Made by a program: the position numbers and the translations under genes. Positions 22,382-34,004 of a stretch of DNA of 64,000 nt are shown in pieces; position 1 is the stretch's first letter; every line of letters starts with the position of its first letter. Source of the DNA: Pisolithus tinctorius (Eukaryota > Basidiomycota > Agaricomycetes > Boletales > Pisolithaceae). A model generated the notes under the pieces. That model made no database searches. It saw only the letters and a program-made list of their open reading frames with translations, and had not been told where the DNA came from. The stretch is taken from the NCBI GenBank assembly GCA_024663395.1, contig JANFAH010000048.1, positions 310,001 through 374,000 of the forward strand. The letters are read 5' to 3'.

Positions 22382-24640
22382 CTACCGAGCATATGGGTGA
22401 AAAGTGTGCCGCACGCGATTCGGCATTCTGGAGGGACCTGGCCCAGAACTCATCGACATTGCTCCTGCATTCCCGTTCATACCCATCATGTCTCCCATAC
22501 CCATGCCCATGCCCTGCCTCATTCTCATACCGACATTGGCCATGCCCATTCCCCCAGCTGCACCAGGCTGCATCATACCCATAGCCATCGGCGCGCCCAT
22601 TCCCATACGCATGCCCATCGGATTCATCGCCATCATCGGGTTCACCCCACCTCCCATCATCCCCATTCCGCCCAAACCCATGGCACCAAAGCTGTTCATC
22701 CCCATCCCCATACCCGTTGCGCCCATGTTCATGCCTCCCATACCCATACCCATCATCATCGGGTTAATCATCCCCACGGATCCAGCCCCGCCATTGGCCA
22801 TGGGTATCTGGTTCATCATGCGTTGATACATCATCGACGCCGCTGGGTTCGCAGCCTGCTGCGGGTTGAACGTCATGGGCGTCACAGCTGAATTACGCGC
22901 TTCTTGGTCACCGTAACCATCGCGGCCTGTCGCGTTTCGCGCTTGATCGCGCTGGCTCCGGGGTTGAGCCATCTTCACTTCAATCTAGCAGAAACAGTCC
23001 AGACGGTCAGGTTCCCACATACACCACGGAAAATATAGGATATTTCCAACCTCTTTATCATCCAGGACAAGTCCTAGTTTACCAACAAATCGCTCTTGAT
23101 TACTCGAATCTTCAAACGTCACGAATCCAAAGCCTTTGGATCGACCGGTCTCGCGGTCGACCATAACAGTGGCATCGACGACTTTTCCGTAAGCAGAGAA
23201 AAAGTCACGCATAGAATCGGCGGTCGTAGCGTGGGAGAGACCGCCCACAAAATACCGCGTATTTCTTAAATGCTCTTCCCGTGGTATCGCCCGCTTAGGG
23301 TCGATCTGCAAAAAGATGACTGTCAACCGTTGATACAGACATGGAACACGATTCAACTGACTGTCTTTCCGTCCAATGTGTGCTCCCGCGCAAGGACGGC
23401 ATTTACAGATTCAGGCTCCTCAAACGTTAGGAACGCAAATCCCCGTGACCTTCCATCGGGGTCACGCATAATTGTGCAAGCATCCACCTCAGCAAGGAAC
23501 AAGTGTTAGTCTTTTGCTCTTCATACGGAAAAACAAGCGCTTGACAAAAAACGCATTGTATAATCACCTTGCCAAACTGTGAAAAATACTTTTTCAGACC
23601 TTCTACTCGGACAGGGGATGTCATCAGAGGCAAAAAGGTTGTTAGTCCAGTGGGAAAAGAATCTATGCGGGTAAAACGTATACCATCTGTAGTGTCCCAG
23701 CTAAGTCCTCCGATGAACATTTTGCTAACCGAGGGGAAATTGCGTAGGCAAGAACGACGTAGTAAGAGTAGGAGTGCAGTGAGGTGAAGTAGGTTGTGTC
23801 GGTGTGGTGTCCAGAGTGATATCGTCAAAGCGACACATAAGTGATTAGCGACCAGAGAGTAGCCAATTAAGGAGCAGGAGAGGGTTCCAGTAAGAGTGTG
23901 TATAAAGAGTCATAGCAAGAGAAAAAAAGCGGTGGATCAGTTCGACAGGTATAACAAGTCAATAGAACCGCAATTGAAAGGGGGAGCATGTGTACGGTAT
24001 AGTGTCATACGTTCACCAAGGTCGAGATACTAGCATGGGCAAAATACAACAGGTATTCTTCCGGACAAATCCACCGGACGTGTGTAGTTGGTTTGCCCAA
24101 CAATACCAATATGAGCCAATGCTCCGTACTAGCCGTTATCATATAAAAAGAAGCGAGGTAAACTTGCTCACCCTTCGTCCTTCATCTCCGACGGCCGTAT
24201 TGGCCGGTCAGTTCGAGAACGGTCAGTTTCATGCGTAGCAATAGCAGATGGTCCGGGTGCAGATACAGGCACAGGCACAGGAAGGGCAGGTCGTTGTTGT
24301 CGCTCCTGACTCGGCGTCTGGTGGTACGCGGAGAATTGCTTCGCGACCTGCGCTGAGTACGACAGACTGGCTGAATCTGACGTGGATGAAGGCTTCGCGG
24401 GAAGGGATGTGCTGTCTGTTGACTGTGGCTTTGTCGAGGACTCGGAAAGCGTATGGTCATCCTCCGGTAGCATGAGTTCGAAAGGTTCATTCGATGCTTC
24501 GTCGTCGTCGTCCAACGGGATGGTGAACCCGTCATCATATAGGTCTACGGAAAAGGTTCCGGAGAGTGTTCAAGCAAACCAGGGGCATCCTCACCTCCAT
24601 ACAAATCCGAATCAGCGTTGTCTCTCTTCTCTGTCGCCAT
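22382..24640 (-). CDS. hnRNP-type RNA-binding protein with two RRMs (Hrp1/Musashi-like)
   Basis: Seven exons (24640-24595, 24544-24172, 23724-23684, 23602-23568, 23487-23362, 23305-23051, 22984-22382) give 492 residues. The N-terminus is acidic and disordered (DSDLYGDLYDDGF), ending RPSEMKDEG. RRM1 has KMFIGGLSWDTTDEGLKKYF (RNP2) and SRGFAFLTF (RNP1). The linker reads DPKRAIPREEHLRNT. RRM2 has RYFVGGLSHATT and SKGFGFVTF, followed by IEVKMAQPRSQRDQAR. The last 200 residues are a Met/Gly-rich low-complexity tail (MGMGMGG repeats). Both RRMs keep the aromatic RNP residues. Relatives in yeast and animals bind 3' UTRs in mRNA cleavage, export or stability. Intron 2 (24171-23725) is 447 nt, far longer than the others. 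A search starting at the RRM exon would miss the first 140 residues. Confidence 0.92.
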
Positions 24641-24893
24641 CTTAGCAGTGTGCAGAGTGGTAGTGTGTGCACAGGTGTACACCCAGAGTGAGCAGGCAGG
24701 CCGTTAATATGTGGTACAGCACCGACACACACATGTCCAAACAAACGTGCCTGCTTGAAACACCCAAAAAAGAAAGAAAAGAAAACTAAGTGACAAGCTA
24801 TGCAAAGTTACACGCTACTGTACAGCAAATTACAAGACGTCCGAAACCTGAACATGAACTTCTACGATCGAAGGAGTTTGCATCAAGAGCCAG

Positions 24894-27800
24894 CTAATGA
24901 ACTCCATTGACAAGGACGCGACCTTCTTTGAGTTGCTGTGCCGTACGCTCCGCTGCCGCGTCATAAACATACCGTACCGGAGGACGCCTTGGCATATATG
25001 CCACCTCATCCGAGTCAGAATCCAATACCGAATCTCGAAAGGACGATGTAGGGTTCTTGTCATTGTATTGGTCGCACGTATCGTACGCTTGTGGCGCATG
25101 TTATCAGCACGCAAAAAAAAGGTTTGAACTGAGCTTACCATCGGACTCATAAATAACCCGCCGTTTTCCGAGTGCCTTCTCGCTGGGACGTATGGGAGTA
25201 TGAACTTCTTCACTAGTAGATTCGTCGTCCTCGATATGCATCCGTTCCACTCCTTCAGGTAATGAATCTTTCCTACTCTCGGGGGAATTATTCCTCGAGA
25301 ATCGTTGCATCCGATCTGGAGAAGGCGTGCGAGAGTAAGTTTGAGGTTGCGAGGGCGAACGGGGTCCAAGGGGGTGAGGGGGCGCTAGTAGCGTTGGTGT
25401 CGTGGACTGCGAATGGTAATGCTGAGAAGTAATCTGAGCTAGTGAAGGGGTGCTGGGCATTAAGTTCATCAAACTTGGTGGTATCCGTGGTAATGGGTGA
25501 TTGGGGGAAGGTACGACTATGGGCACTTCAAATTGCTGACGAGGTGACGTTGGAGGGGAAGGAAGCGGCGGCGATGCAGTTCTCGGCGACCCGCTGTGCC
25601 CTCCGGGAGGTTCACCGAGCTGCTCGTCAAATTGCTTCGCAGCCGTTAGCCAATCCTGAATTAGTACAAAAGAAAACAAGTCGACTAACCCTTCTGCTCA
25701 TCCTTACTTCCCGCTTGCTCCTCTCCTCCGTTGCCCTTTCGACAGCAACCCTTGAGAGGTCGTCATACATACGTAACGCCCCGAGAAGTGCCTCGTTAGC
25801 ATCGAGAAGGGCTGCAAGCAACTCTTCTTCTATGGTAAGTTCATTGGGAGGCTCGTCTAGACCCGCATGAAGGTCTTGATGGGAACCATGTGTTGATCGA
25901 CCATGCTCGGATTGTAGGGCTCTTTCCGCTCGAGACCTTTCTGCACCCGAACTTGCCCATGGTATCTGCGTATGGATCAACTCTTGCGACGAATGGCATT
26001 TCGCCATGAATTCCTGGAAGGGATTTTTCAGAAGTATGCTGGCCGGAGAAACGAACATACTCACACGAACGAGCTCTCCTTCAAGATCTTCAGGTTTCGC
26101 AAATGCCAAGGCATCGGACAACACGTTAGCGTTGCCGCGGGCTATTTTACATTCCTGGAATAGTCGTTGCATATCCTCCTCCAAAGGAATTATGCCGCGA
26201 TGACGCCGGCGACCCTGTGGCTGCTAGGACATTTACGATTAGTTATATATTGAGAGAAGTAGAGTGACATACGGGAGTTCGGTCCACTGGCGGAGGGGTG
26301 GGCGATACTCCTCTGGCGAATGTTTGCTGTGCAAAAGTAGGCGTCTCGAGGGAGTACTGCGAACTAGGCCTCCGCAGAGAGGTGACGGGAGGACTGAACA
26401 TCGCATCATCCGTATCAAACGGCACTCCACATTCCGGTTTATCCGCAGGCTTGAGACGACACCATAAGCCACGAAATCCATCTCTCTCTTTCTCCTTGTC
26501 TTTACCTGCCGGCTGAGATCCTAAGAAGACAATGAGTCTCCAACGCCAATAGACACGAGCTCAGACATGTAACGTACGCGATGATATGTAGGCCGCCGCC
26601 GCCAATACCTCCATCAATCGTTCCCGAACGACTGGCGAGGTCCGAGAGGACGTTAGGACATCTTCCAAGTTTTCTATGAACTTCCTCTGAGAAATCTGTG
26701 CAAGGAAAACGTCTGAAGCGTTCCGAAGCATAATTGCCCACAACTATGAGATAAAGCGATATTAAAACTTTTAACGGGTCCGATGGGCCACATGGTACAT
26801 ACTCTTGCTGCAGCCAGCTGTGATTTTGGCTCCGCATACCTAAAGAAGAAAGACACGAAGGTTAATAAAAACGTCGAAAAATACGATCAAGAAATTAACT
26901 TGCTTAAACTCCCGTCTCAGGGCCTTTGCGGCCTCTTTGGCGTTAGCTTCGCTAGCGGACGCCCTCTCGCAGACGTCGAGCACAATCGACCAATCCTCAG
27001 ATGCTGTTGCAGTGAGATAGCCTTAATGGTCCAAGTTAATTTTGTTTAATAGTCGACGCTGGGTTAAACGATAGTTACGTACCAATCATTCTTGTCAGCT
27101 CAGCACTGCCGACGTCATCGTCCCGCCGATCTCGGTCTCTCGTCCGCTCCCGCTCCCTCTCCTTTTCCCTTTCTCTTTCCTTTGCCTTGCTCTCCCGATC
27201 CTTCAACATTCCCTCCCAGAAACCTCTCTTCTCCTTTGCACGTACGGGCTCGCTTGGCGGGTGATGATCGTCAGAAGAGTCTTGATGGAAATTGGACTGC
27301 GAGTCCAGGTGACTAGGCTCTAACGCCCTGAGGATCCCCAACGCGGCGGGAGCCGGGGATTTCTTGCGTGCGATGTTTTGGTCGTTACGTGGGTTGCGAG
27401 TAGGATGTTGGACATTCGGATGTTGAATGGACGTCGTGTGAGACGAGACGCTAAAAGGAGAAGAAGAACGAGGTATTGACGACGCGGCGTTCGGCATGGG
27501 AGGCGAAGCGCCGGGAGGCAGCGATCCGAGGGATGACGAACGCGATGGGATAACTGGAGGGGGAAAATGCTGCTGATGTGAACGTATATTCATTCCGTGA
27601 GGAGCTTCTTCGCCTGGTGGGACGACTTCCCAGTGATCTTCGCCGGGCGGGTGGGGAACAAGACGTGGATGTTCTCGAGATTGAAACTGGGCTGATGGTG
27701 GTACTACTGCGGACTGGAAGCTGCCGTGATGTGCGGCAACAGCATCCTGTTCATCAGATATGGGAGATGACGCGGGCTGTCGTGGTGAACATGTTGTGAT

Positions 27801-27911
27801 ATGACTTGCCTCGTCGATGATGGGTTGGGCAGGCGCTTCAAGATCCCGACCGAGCGGGGTGACCTTGGCTGGCTTTAACTTTTCGCGACCAAAGAACTTT
27901 TGCAACTTCAT
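24894..27911 (-). CDS. VHS/GAT-domain trafficking protein (Lsb5/GGA/TOM1-like)
   Basis: Nine exons (27911-27083, 27021-26904, 26839-26803, 26743-26578, 26520-26273, 26223-26065, 26013-25690, 25655-25139, 25087-24894) give 863 residues. The start is MKLQKFFGREKLKP. About 250 disordered residues end in a long Arg/Glu run. The VHS domain (about 270-380) includes ASEDWSIVLDVCERASA, KEAAKALRREFKYAEPKSQ and WAIMLRNASDVFLAQI. The GAT-like helical bundle (about 470-620) includes EEDMQRLFQECKIARGNANV and EEELLAALLDANEALLGALR. A Pro/Ser-rich tail follows, ending EGRVLVNGVH. VHS-GAT proteins bind ubiquitinated cargo and clathrin adaptors at endosomes or Golgi; yeast Lsb5 also contacts actin regulators. 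Intron 2 (26903-26840) needs a GC donor (AA|GCAAGT). Confidence 0.88.
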
Positions 27912-28319
27912 TTTAGCGAGGAGGGTCTCGTTTAGAAAGTCAAACGAGACTTTGCTAATGCACCTAGTCAGAACGCCCTGGAGTGAGGCTGCTGATACAC
28001 TGACACCATAATGGAGAGGCTGTGTCGCGATGCCCACCACAGCTTACGGGCGCACGTGACCATCTCGGCACTCCAGTTGCTTATGTAACGGATGGCAGCG
28101 GCAACTGCCGAAGTACTGTACAATATCTCTCAGCCACAGCCCTGCCCCGTTCCACCCTCGGCGCCGTCGTTCACGATCCTCAAGACACAAGGTACGTCCG
28201 AGCATGCTTGCAACCACGTCAGATTGGACTGAAATGCACTGTGCAGACACAAAAACTGTAGGCCCCAGCGTTCACGGCCGGAATTTGGACACTAAATTCG
28301 ATGTTACTCAGATCATCAA
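27912..28319. promoter_or_regulatory. Shared divergent promoter of VHS gene and RPL34
   Basis: The start codons are 408 bp apart and face away from each other. On the RPL34 side, GTACGT (28191) to TACTCAG (28311) reads as a 5'-UTR intron ending nine bases before the ATG, a common arrangement in ribosomal protein genes. Confidence 0.5.
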
Positions 28320-28794
28320 ATGGCCCAACGTGTGACCCTCCGTAAACGCCAGCCCTACAACACCACCTCCAACCGCCGGCGTGTGGTCAAGACTCCCGGT
28401 GGCCGTCTCGTTTACCACCACCTCAAGAAGATCCCCACACAACCCAAATGCGGTGATTGCGGGATCGGTCTTCCAGGTGTATGTCAAAATCACGCCTATA
28501 TGTGCTGAATTATGAACGATTGGGTTTCTTCCGGTACGGATGTAACAGGTACCTGCTCTCCGGCCGCGCCAATACGCTACCGTCTCGAAACGCATAAAGA
28601 CCGTCCGACGGGCATACGGTGGCTCGCGGTGTGGCGACTGCGTCAAGTCTCGGTGAGTAACTTGATCCGTCTGTTCTTCTTTGTGGTCTCAATTCTTGCC
28701 TTCAAGCATTCTGCGGGCATTTTTGGTCGAGGAAGCCAAGATAGTGAAGAAGGTCATCAAGAGCCAACAGCAACAGAAGGTTGCTCAGAAGTAA
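28320..28794 (+). CDS. RPL34: 60S ribosomal protein L34 (eL34)
   Basis: Three exons (28320-28478, 28549-28652, 28707-28794) give 116 residues, the family length. The sequence is unmistakable: MAQRVTLRKRQPYNTTSNRR, GGRLVYHHLKKIPTQPKCGD, CGIGLPGVPALRPRQYA, RRAYGGSRCGDCVKSRI and LRAFLVEEAKIVKKVI. The CxxC pairs that form the zinc site (CGDC twice) are intact. It is a cytosolic large-subunit component. Both introns are standard GT-AG, and the C-terminus is slightly Gln-rich. Confidence 0.97.
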
Positions 28795-28989
28795 AAAGAC
28801 AGACCTACTAGGGATCGCACTATGGCTACCACACCATGTTCTCCTCATTCAGTTGTCATCCTTATAGCATCCATGTACGGTGTGGCGATTATGGTTCAGG
28901 ACTGACATTCATGCCACTAATAATGACACTCGGAGGAGCTCCAAAGTGCACCGTTTTATTACAAGGCAGGTGCGTTAAAAATTCTGCTC

Positions 28990-30600
28990 GCTTGTACAGG
29001 GACGAGTGCATGACGTAGTCGGACATGATTGACCTCAATTGCATGCCAAAGAACCGGTCAGTCATGCTCTGCACTCAGCACATCTTTCAATGCGATGTAA
29101 TCTGGCATGATGAAGTATTATGGCGAATTCTGATCGGTAGTTCTGAGACACTCACCTTTACACGCAGTCTTGATATGTCTCAACGCTTCTGTCTGGGCTG
29201 CTTCAACATCTTGACCGACTTCTATAACCTTCTGGTGTTTCTGGACTGCCAACGACTACGATCGCAAGTGACTGTGAGTCAACATGAAACGCGACTGTAA
29301 CCGCTCACAAGTAATCCCTGTTGTTTCTCAACGATGGCTACCATCACAGCACGTATCTTGTCTTCCATGACTGTGGTTTGAGCAAGGTAATTTTGATAGG
29401 TTTGTTCGCTGACGTGTGGTCCCATCGAGTTAGACTCCCGATGACAATTCATGCGCATATATGCACTTACATTTTAACGGTGACTTCCTCCATCGCAGCA
29501 CGTCTGCCACTTAACTGTGCAGGGTCAGATTGGCGAGATGGAGATTCATTCGTGAGACCACCAACATATCCATTGAGCTCAGTTCGCACAGCTTGCAAAA
29601 CCTTATTCTCCCTTTCTTGTTTATGTTTCTGCCAGGAAACTACGCAACCTGAGTTACATAGATCAGACTCTGACGAGAAAAACTTGGCATGCACCTTTGA
29701 ACTCGGCGACAGCCTTGGCGTACAACCTGATCTGTCGCAGAACATCTGTCTCGGGTTAATCATGATACGTACTCTAATTCCTGGTCCTCAGTGTCCTGCA
29801 ATCTGGTTGGTTTGAATGATTGAGCGCTGTGATCGTCTCCATTCTTGGCTGAAGGAATAGCGCGGATGCCCCTGACTGATATTTTGGATGGCATCGTATC
29901 GAGTTTGAAACGCGTGTCCGAGTCGCGTTACATGTGGTCACGGGACCCGAGTTCGGGACCAAACTCAGCATCGGGCTGTCGATGATGGTATACCAACACT
30001 GGAATCTAGAGTCGTAGCATGATGAGGATGACGACGAAACGCGTAATACACCAGTCCTAACCAAGGGTTGAGTACAGGTCACAAATGATAAGGTATTCAA
30101 CTAACTCACCTCATTTCGCGTATCACCTGTCTCTGTATTGCAAGAGGTCCACCCCAGAAACCGCGACGTAGATTGGTAAGATAGGGTAGCAGGTGTCTGA
30201 AATCAGCACTTACCTTGTCGAGTTCAGCAACGGTTTCGCGGGAGGTCCTCGTCGTCAATTCACAAATTGCTTCGAGGCTCAGTTGTCCTTGTCCACATTT
30301 CATCGAACTTGTGCAATGCCTCGTCTGCCTTAAGTATCTCTTGCTCTGCCTTCTCGAGATCGAACATCTGTTGCCCCTGCGTCGTCACCTCTGGTGTCTC
30401 TTGCCGGTACTGTGTCTCCACCTAGCCACGGGGCACCTGTTGCCGCTACTGGGTCGCATCTGTTATCACTGTGCCACCACCTCGGCATCTCGTAACCTTG
30501 CTTCACTGGTATCCTGCACATCTTTTGCCTCTGCTTATACCGCTGCTGCAACCGTGCCCTTTTGGCTGTAAATGGGCAATAATTCTGGATACTCATGAAC
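28990..30600 (-). CDS. Helical/coiled-coil gene, possibly degenerate
   Basis: No single long frame exists, but several coil-like exons follow one another on the minus strand: FDLEKAEQEILKADEALHKF (near 30,360), ICELTTRTSRETVAELDK (near 30,240) and LGHAFQTRYDAIQNISQ (near 29,910). They continue with LRQIRLYAKAVAEFKGACQV (near 29,720), KHKQERENKVLQAVRTELNG (near 29,620), TVMEDKIRAVMVAIVEKQQG (near 29,340) and VIEVGQDVEAAQTEALRHI (near 29,210). GT/AG signals separate most pieces. The first two overlap in different frames with no room for an intron, suggesting a frameshift near 30,270-30,300. The composition resembles the long-helix C-terminal regions of the neighbouring GTPase pair. It may be a decayed partner or a free-standing helical effector; function unknown. 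Confidence 0.4.
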
Positions 30601-30739
30601 GCATTTTTTTGGCGACTTGCCTGCTCTTTTGGACTTGTTGTTTAAGCATTATGTATGTCGGGAACTGTGCACTTTTGTCATCACCATAAATCTTTATTAA
30701 CTCCAGGGAAAGGTGTTGTGGCTCATGGCCTTCGAGCAT

Positions 30740-30875
30740 TAGATGGGATGGGAATGTTGACGATGAGAGGCCGAAACGGAAGTGTGTAGTACCCGCGACA
30801 GCGAGGGGGAGTGGAGTGTGGTGAAGGATGGGACAGCAGTTGACAATCCAAGACCGTTAGGGGCAGCTCAGTAGC
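30740..30875. repeat. Dispersed repeat copy A (upstream of the helical gene)
   Basis: GGACAGCAGTTGACAATCC and AAGACCGTTAGGGG (30,831-30,865) recur nearly unchanged at 46,829-46,862. The adjoining block (GCATTAGATGGGATGGGAAT through GTAGTACCCGCGACAGCGAG) recurs near 46,715-46,795 in the opposite orientation. Confidence 0.65.
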
Positions 30876-31215
30876 TGTCTGCTTCGGGTGGTATAATACG
30901 ATAAAGTACGTACGTTTCAAAGCTAGTGTTAAATCGTCGCTCTCTCGTTCTCACTTCGTGATAAGTTCTCAGTGGTATGGACTTCGGTTCGACCAGTGTG
31001 GCCCAGACATGTGTGCCACTATGTGCTCAGTGGCTTCGTGCTCAAGACTCGCAGGCGTGTCGCATTTTATCCTACCTGATATCGGTAATTGGCTGATCGA
31101 CCTGTCAGGTAACGTCACTCCTGTTAGGGTGATTGATGAGGTCAATACCAATATCAACCATGCTTATGGTATACTACACATGCCCGGCGATAAATAACAA
31201 ATCAACAAGAAGAGC

Positions 31216-33471
31216 TCAAAGAGTAAGACTCGAATCTGGAGTTGTGGGTAGTTCCTTCCTTCCGACTGTCAGCGATGTCTGGGAGCGAGGCGGACGATTC
31301 CGTTTCAGCTTTGAGTTACCAGGCGTAGCCGTGACCAGTTGATCTGTTGTCGGGAGAAAAGTAGCTTGAATCTCATCTACTTCACAATAATTTTGGTCTC
31401 TCTCGATACTTTGGATTGACTCACGTAGCTCTTGGGAAAGATTTTGATACTAGGTGTTCAGCAACGTCAGTTACAAAGCTTGTCGACAACCCTCGAGCTG
31501 GAACTCACCGCCCCACAGTACGATTCTAGTGCGCGAATGACGGATGACAAGTCATCCCTGACAAAGTCATTGAAGCCATGCCCTGATATCGGCTGACGGG
31601 TAACGTCTCCCCACTTTCTAACTCGATCGCTAATGCTCGTCCACCACTCAATTGTACAGTTCATGTCCGCGAGCACCAACTTCATGACTCCGGAAATTGC
31701 CTGCAGAACACCTGTTTAAATTTAGTTAGCTATGCGACTTAACCAAACACAGACGTCCCGTACTGAAGTACCTCCTCCCACCACCAGGCACCAGTATAGT
31801 TAGTATAGTTCTTTGCTCTGCGTGTAGAGCGGCCCGGTACTCGCCGCACTTCTGCCAACAAAGTATCAGCATATAGATGCGCGAAATATTGCAGCTGAGC
31901 CCACCTTTGCCATGGTCGTGTATGTATTCCTCCAATCGCGTTCAGTATCCTTCATGATATTTATGAAGTTGCTCGTGAGTCTCTGCGGGTTTCGCAACTG
32001 CACCATGGACTCCAAGATACGAATTCCATGCTGTGCGTTATCAACACTATTCCCTATGATGCCAGCAAAACCTGAAGTCCAGGTGCTTGCGTATTTCACG
32101 ATATCATCGCGGGTAGGCGTCATCTTGCGGATATTCGGGATGCGGTCTGCCAAGTGGAGGAGCTGGGTACAGTTCGTAATATAATCTGCTTGGGGAAGAA
32201 GAAGAGGGGTTGCTGAAGGCGATAGAGGCCTTCCCCGCATTGGATCGTTCCAGTAGTAAGGGTAGCCATGAAAATCATGCGTGGGGTAAACTCTGGGACA
32301 ATTCGGTTATTCCGGTTATAATGTTCTTTGGCAAAAAAAAAGCGCACTCGTTTCCCCTTGAATGGTGGTGGCCAAGATTGGCACTTGAGCTCCTGGTCGG
32401 CAGAAAACTAAATCACTTTGTCAGCTCTTATCAAGAACGGACAAATCTTGAACTCACTACTGGTCACTAGTGCCAGAGCGACGCTTCAGATCTTCAAGCT
32501 GCTTGTTCAGTTTGTTCGCTGACAGCTCCAGGTCCCTCTTCTGCACAGCTATTTCATCTTTAGTCAAGGTGGTTGTCGCTGATTTTAATTCCTCTTCCAA
32601 ACCCCTTATTTCTGCAGTGTGCTTCCGCAAGATAGCACGGAGCTCACTCTGGATTTCGGCTCCCGCTGTAGTCTCTTCTAGAGTCCTCTGCTGGTATAAG
32701 AGCTCGTGAACGATTTGAGTGGTCGTATGCTCCTGCGTGCGTAGAAGGCGATCGATGATAGCCGACGCAGATGCTAGTGTACCATCATGGCGGTACATAG
32801 CAGCGCCCTCGTCTATTAAGGGCTTGAATAGGGTCTCGCTGGACCGCAACTCTTCCTCGCGGCGCTTCCCATCTTCTGGCGAAACCTTGTCCCACATCGT
32901 CGTAACGATGACAACATTCTTCAGAGAATCTTGACCGCAAATCTTGTGAAACATCCTGAGATTTTGTCGCGCAGTACCTCCCATTCTGGTATCACTTATC
33001 CGATGCATGTAGATCAGACCAGCAAGCATGGAACACTTCTCCTCCTGCCTAATGCAAACGTGTCAGAAGCGGACACAAAGCAAAACTATGTAACACTCTT
33101 ACACTAGGAATGTTGCGATCATGGATAGGACGTCGATATCAGTAATCCCCTCTCGGGAGTCGTCAAAGCCAGGAGTATCCACGAGTTTAAACCTGACACC
33201 ATTGCCGTTGTCCAACTCGATTGGCTGAACTTTGCTCGTCTCTGACTGGAGGCTATGTCCGATCCGGATGGCACCAGATGATCCCGGCGGGACAAAATTG
33301 TTAATGAACTTAAAATTTAACAGCGTTTATTGACGAATATCCTTAGCACCTCAGGCTGGAATGCCTACCGTGGATTTTCCGGATCCAGTGGGACCCATAA
33401 CTCTGTACCGACTGTTAGCTCGAATGCAATCGAACGCACATTTCAACTTACGCAATTGTTTTAACTGACAT
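31216..33471 (-). CDS. GIMAP-like GTPase with coiled coil and C-terminal helical domain (paralog A)
   Basis: The start exon (33471-33452) splices to the P-loop exon (33402-33369), giving MSVKTIAVMGPTGSGKST (G1). Next come FINNFVPPGSSGAIRIGHS, KLVDTPGFDDSREGITDIDV (G3) and LAGLIYMHRISDTRMGG, then VIVTTMWDKVSPEDGKRREE (G4-region TxxWDK). A coiled coil follows (near 32,700-32,460). A C-terminal helical region includes DDIVKYASTWTSGFAGIIGN, NFINIMKDTERDWRNTYTTM, CTIEWWTSISDRVRKW and ALESYCGAYQNLSQELRESI. A basic Pro/Ser tail ends DSSLTL at 31216. The G domain should bind and hydrolyse GTP; GIMAP relatives oligomerise on membranes. It is divergent from paralog B (34,005), with matching intron positions and the same C-terminal domain. 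Exons in the coil-to-helix junction are approximate; one intron there is about 190 nt. Confidence 0.75.
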
Positions 33472-34004
33472 GACAAACCGGAGGTCTGAAGGTCGGGGTA
33501 TAAAGGTCGTCACCGACGACCATTGGTTATATAGCACGGAAACATATTCGACCGCACACGTTGCCCAAGCAAGGAGAACTTTGCCGCGCTGCACATTGCG
33601 TGGAGATTGATCACCTTATACTGGCACATCGTGGCGTGTGCCATGCATCGACTTCATCTCGCTGATCTCCTGCAATGATCGGAATCTGATCACAAGCAAG
33701 GACTTCTTCGAAGCACACACAAACCCACAGCATGATGACATCCAAGCTTGAGCGCTTGAACGCTAGCGTCATCCAAGCGCTAATCATTCGAATGAGCGCT
33801 GATATCGGAAGTTTTGTCTGTAACCCTATCTTCAACGTTCGCCACGCACAAACCTGCAGGTTGGCAGGTAGCGTCAGGTAGCATCATTTCCACGATACCA
33901 GCGGAGGAAGACACTACCCCTTGATAAGAGATGCAATATATATACAACTGTGCTTTCTGGCCATCAACTCCCAACCCGTCACTATATCATCACATTGCTT
34001 TACC
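33472..34004. promoter_or_regulatory. Shared divergent promoter of the two GTPase paralogs
   Basis: 533 bp between opposed start codons. TATATAA on the minus strand (about 33,523-33,529) lies roughly 55 bp before paralog A, with a nearby CCAAT. An ATATATATA tract (about 33,932-33,942) lies roughly 65 bp before paralog B. The centre carries AGCGCTT/AAGCGCT/GAGCGCT boxes and the palindrome TCATTCGAATGA (33,720-33,800), possible shared control sites. Confidence 0.5.

Noticed and set aside
22393..22891. Long plus-strand His/Pro-rich open frames
   Set aside because: They are the antisense of the Met/Gly-rich hnRNP tail; the minus-strand reading continues two RRMs.
23584..23720. hnRNP start at the ATG of MFIGGLSW
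   Set aside because: The acceptor TTAG|C and the upstream exon ending RPSEMKDEG join in frame and restore the usual N-terminus, so the start is at 24,640.
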